Under the pieces are notes generated by a model. It saw nothing but the letters and a program-made list of their open reading frames with translations. It was not told the DNA's origin and made no database searches. This document shows positions 5,749 to 6,804 of a stretch of 6,804 nucleotides of DNA, in pieces. A program made the position numbers and the translations under genes. Source of the stretch: Candidatus Sabulitectum sp. (lineage in GTDB: Bacteria; Fermentibacterota; Fermentibacteria; Fermentibacterales; JCC-6); contig JAOZRM010000169.1 in the NCBI GenBank assembly GCA_029940175.1, positions 1-6,804 of the forward strand, written 5' to 3'. Each line of letters opens with the position of its first letter. Position 1 is the stretch's first letter.

Positions 5749-5764
5749 ATAGCGTAAACGCTAC
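5749..5764. promoter_or_regulatory. Palindromic operator in front of the regulator gene
   Basis: ATAGCGTAAACGCTAC contains perfect 6-bp arms TAGCGT/ACGCTA around AA. Its reverse complement agrees with the site at 4371-4386 at 13 of 16 positions. It lies 30 bp upstream of the regulator ATG and about 23 bp upstream of the -35 box of the divergent lipoprotein gene. It is therefore placed for autoregulation and perhaps also for effects on the lipoprotein gene. Confidence 0.65.
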
Positions 5765-5786
5765 GGTAGAGCGAGCAAACAAACAC

Positions 5787-5815
5787 TTGACAGGAATTCA
5801 CTATTCCTCTATCCT
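5787..5815 (+). promoter_or_regulatory. Sigma-70-type promoter of the lipoprotein gene
   Basis: A perfect -35 hexamer TTGACA (5787-5792), a 17-bp spacer and TATCCT (5810-5815; 4 of 6 match TATAAT). The predicted start is near 5822, giving a leader of about 27 nt. The spacer contains an AGGAAT-N5-ATTCCT inverted repeat (5792-5808). Confidence 0.75.
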
Positions 5816-5830
5816 TTATGTGACACATAA
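5816..5830. promoter_or_regulatory. 15-bp palindrome at the lipoprotein transcription start
   Basis: TTATGTG-A-CACATAA has perfect 7-bp arms around a single base and begins directly after the -10 box, covering the predicted start site. This is a position where a bound dimeric repressor would block transcription. The cognate regulator is unknown. It could instead be a short 5' RNA hairpin. Confidence 0.5.
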
Positions 5831-5838
5831 CCATGCAC

Positions 5839-5843
5839 GGAGG
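5839..5843 (+). promoter_or_regulatory. Shine-Dalgarno of the lipoprotein gene
   Basis: GGAGG with five bases before the ATG at 5849. This supports that start. Confidence 0.8.
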
Positions 5844-5848
5844 TTGAA

Positions 5849-6715
5849 ATGCGCTCTTTTACAGTAATCGGTACTTTGATTCTCCTCATCCTGTCAACCG
5901 CCTGCACAACCACTGGTGACGGCATAACCTCCCCCACCGGCACGGACCTGCTGAATACCGGAAAAGGTCTTGATAACTCTGTGGATGAATGTCGAACAAT
6001 CATGATGATAATTTCAAGCCAGGCTGTGATTTTCTATGCATGCAACGGCACATATCCCAACACCCTCGAGGAACTCGATTTGGCGGGAATTGTCTGTCCA
6101 GGTTGTGGTCTGCCCCACCAGATGGTTGGAACTGATACAGATTTCTTTGTTACCTGCCCTATCCCTTCTCTTCCCAATCATGGTTCTATGCTGAATGGTG
6201 TCTCTTCATGGAATCAAACGTTTGTAGATGAGTGCAGAGCCACTATGAGAACAATTGCGAGCCAGTGTGTGATTTTCTATGCGATTAACGGCACATATCC
6301 TGCGGACATGGAGGAGCTTGGTGAACCCTACAGCGAAATGACATGCCCTGAATGCGGTGAACACTACAACCTAAAAGGTGATACGGAACATTTTGCACTT
6401 GATTGCCCGCTTCCTCCTGTGATCAGTCATGGCAGTATTGTCGACGGCATTGTCTCGTGGATTGGGGAACCAGGCAATGGTCAGGATGCTTGCAGGGCAA
6501 ACATGAGAACAATAGCAAGCCAGTGCGTGATTTTCTATGCTTTAAATAGCAGATACCCAAAAACTCTGGAGGAAATGGGTATGGCAGGTGTTGTCTGTCC
6601 AGGCTGTTGCCTGGACTATCAGTTGATTGGAACTGAAACAGATTTCTATATTGGATGTCCTCTTCCCAGTGACCCATCTCACGGATTCATAGATAACGGT
6701 ATATCCAGCTGGTAG
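5849..6715 (+). CDS. Predicted lipoprotein with three tandem pseudopilin-like Cys modules
   Basis: A 288-aa protein of no recognised named family. Residues 1-19 look like a lipoprotein signal: basic start, hydrophobic core VIGTLILLIL, then STAC with C19 as the lipidation site (Ser rather than Leu at -3 is a weak point). A Thr/Gly/Asp-rich linker follows. Three modules then repeat (46-121, 127-204, 213-288), each with (D/E/A)CR-x2-M-x2-I-x-SQ-x-VIFYA-x-N-x2-YP-x3-EE, then CPxC and CP(I/L)P, ending HG-x7-SSW or VSW. The first half resembles the region after the N-terminal helix of type II/IV pseudopilins (C-x-N-x-R-T-I-x-S...Y...N..YP..L.E). The CPxC...CP half looks like a small zinc-ribbon or disulfide-bonded loop. 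Likely exported and anchored to a membrane. Its function and any link to the neighbouring regulator are unknown. Confidence 0.85.
   Translation: MRSFTVIGTLILLILSTACTTTGDGITSPTGTDLLNTGKGLDNSVDECRTIMMIISSQAVIFYACNGTYPNTLEELDLAGIVCPGCGLPHQMVGTDTDFFVTCPIPSLPNHGSMLNGVSSWNQTFVDECRATMRTIASQCVIFYAINGTYPADMEELGEPYSEMTCPECGEHYNLKGDTEHFALDCPLPPVISHGSIVDGIVSWIGEPGNGQDACRANMRTIASQCVIFYALNSRYPKTLEEMGMAGVVCPGCCLDYQLIGTETDFYIGCPLPSDPSHGFIDNGISSW
5984..6211 (+). repeat. Pseudopilin-like module, copy 1
   Basis: Residues 46-121, with cysteines at 48, 65, 83, 86 and 103. It is the most diverged at the start: MMIISSQAV where copies 2 and 3 have MRTIASQCV, and the extra cysteine sits in YACNG instead. It shares the 14-base run GTGATTTTCTATGC (6026-6039) with both other copies. 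Confidence 0.85.
6227..6460 (+). repeat. Pseudopilin-like module, copy 2
   Basis: Residues 127-204, with cysteines at 129, 140, 166, 169 and 186 and the motif MRTIASQCVIFYA. The CPEC loop segment is slightly longer than in the other copies. The identical 14-base run is at 6269-6282, 243 bp after that of copy 1. Confidence 0.85.
6485..6712 (+). repeat. Pseudopilin-like module, copy 3
   Basis: Residues 213-288, with cysteines at 215, 226, 250, 253, 254 and 270. The motif MRTIASQCVIFYA is identical to copy 2, while AGVVCPGC is closer to AGIVCPGC of copy 1. The protein ends exactly with the module's SSW. The 14-base run is at 6527-6540. Confidence 0.85.
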
Positions 6716-6738
6716 CATAAGAGGTTGCCCTATTAAGT

Positions 6739-6804
6739 ATGTTCCCGGCTATGAGAAAAACCGATAGAAAACAGTCTGAGTTAAGAGAAACCTTCAGAAT
6801 TTCT
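6739..6804 (+). CDS. 5' end of a gene, possibly pyridoxamine-phosphate-oxidase-like flavoprotein
   Basis: An open frame runs off the right edge. From ATG 6739 it encodes 22 residues including MRKTDRKQSELRETF; a second in-frame ATG at 6751 begins at MRKTDR. An MR(R/K)xDR opening is common in the FMN-binding pyridoxamine 5'-phosphate oxidase-like proteins (COG3467/Nim-like), which is the only basis for the name. Neither ATG has a strong Shine-Dalgarno (GAGG at 6721-6724 is 14 bases from the first), and no terminator separates it from the lipoprotein gene, so it may be co-transcribed with it. Confidence 0.4.
   Translation, partial: MFPAMRKTDRKQSELRETFRIS

Noticed and set aside
5746..5751. TATATT on the minus strand as the -10 box of the regulator gene
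   Set aside because: It is plausible in position, but the hexamer 17 bp upstream (TCGCTC) does not resemble TTGACA. The regulator's promoter is left uncalled.
5720..5782. Longer start for the regulator at 5782
   Set aside because: The extra 21 codons cross the operator palindrome and lack a ribosome site, whereas the ATG at 5719 has AGAGGAG and begins PAS-like sequence.
6423..6677. Open frame on the minus strand inside the lipoprotein gene
   Set aside because: It is a shadow of the repeated coding sequence with no ribosome site or family resemblance.
5984..6712. The three DNA repeats as a CRISPR or mobile-element signature
   Set aside because: Repeat units of roughly 230 bp are in frame, diverged and fully coding, with no terminal repeats or spacers. 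They are protein modules.

Overview
The window comes from an anaerobic-type bacterium of moderate GC content. It is dominated by a leftward (minus-strand) operon of Fe-S / metal-cluster handling proteins controlled by a sigma-54 activator. The gene set matches what I know of the orange-protein (ORP) loci of Desulfovibrio and other strict anaerobes: NifX/NifB-type cluster-binding proteins of the COG1433 family, two MinD-type ATPases with inserted ferredoxin domains, an Mrp/NBP35 ATPase, and a sigma-54 regulator. The taxon cannot be fixed from the window. The lipoprotein on the right recalls proteins of uncultured FCB-type lineages, but that is a weak impression.

Layout, left to right. Positions 3-80 hold the last 25 codons of a rightward RRM-type RNA-binding protein, followed by a strong intrinsic terminator (97-130) that also lies just past the 3' end of the leftward operon. 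Read on the minus strand from 4221 down to 147, the operon contains: a 142-aa NifX-like protein with a Gly/Arg tail; a 90-aa DUF5320-like Gly/Arg-rich protein; an intercistronic hairpin; a 119-aa cysteine-free NifX-like protein; ferredoxin-MinD ATPase 1; ferredoxin-MinD ATPase 2; an Mrp/NBP35 ATPase; and a 110-aa NifX-like protein with a CMHFGHC motif. Genes from 3453 leftward are packed with 1-, 4- and 19-nt overlaps and a 10-nt gap, which indicates one transcript.

Upstream of the operon and in the same direction is a 446-aa sigma-54 activator (5719-4379) with a cysteine-bearing PAS domain, an AAA+ domain with an intact GAFTGA loop, and a Fis-type HTH. A very good -24/-12 promoter (4262-4247) sits in front of the first operon gene. 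A palindromic element related to GTAGCGTTT-N2-GCTA occurs twice, once at the regulator stop codon about 140 bp upstream of the operon start site and once just upstream of the regulator start codon. The simplest reading is a PAS-sensing activator that binds its own promoter region and an enhancer-like site, and switches on the whole ORP-like operon through sigma-54.

Divergent from the regulator is a rightward lipoprotein gene (5849-6715) with a sigma-70-type promoter. It carries three tandem copies of a roughly 76-residue, cysteine-containing module that resembles the globular part of type II/IV pseudopilins. At the right edge another rightward gene starts (6739 or 6751), possibly a pyridoxamine-phosphate-oxidase-like flavoprotein.
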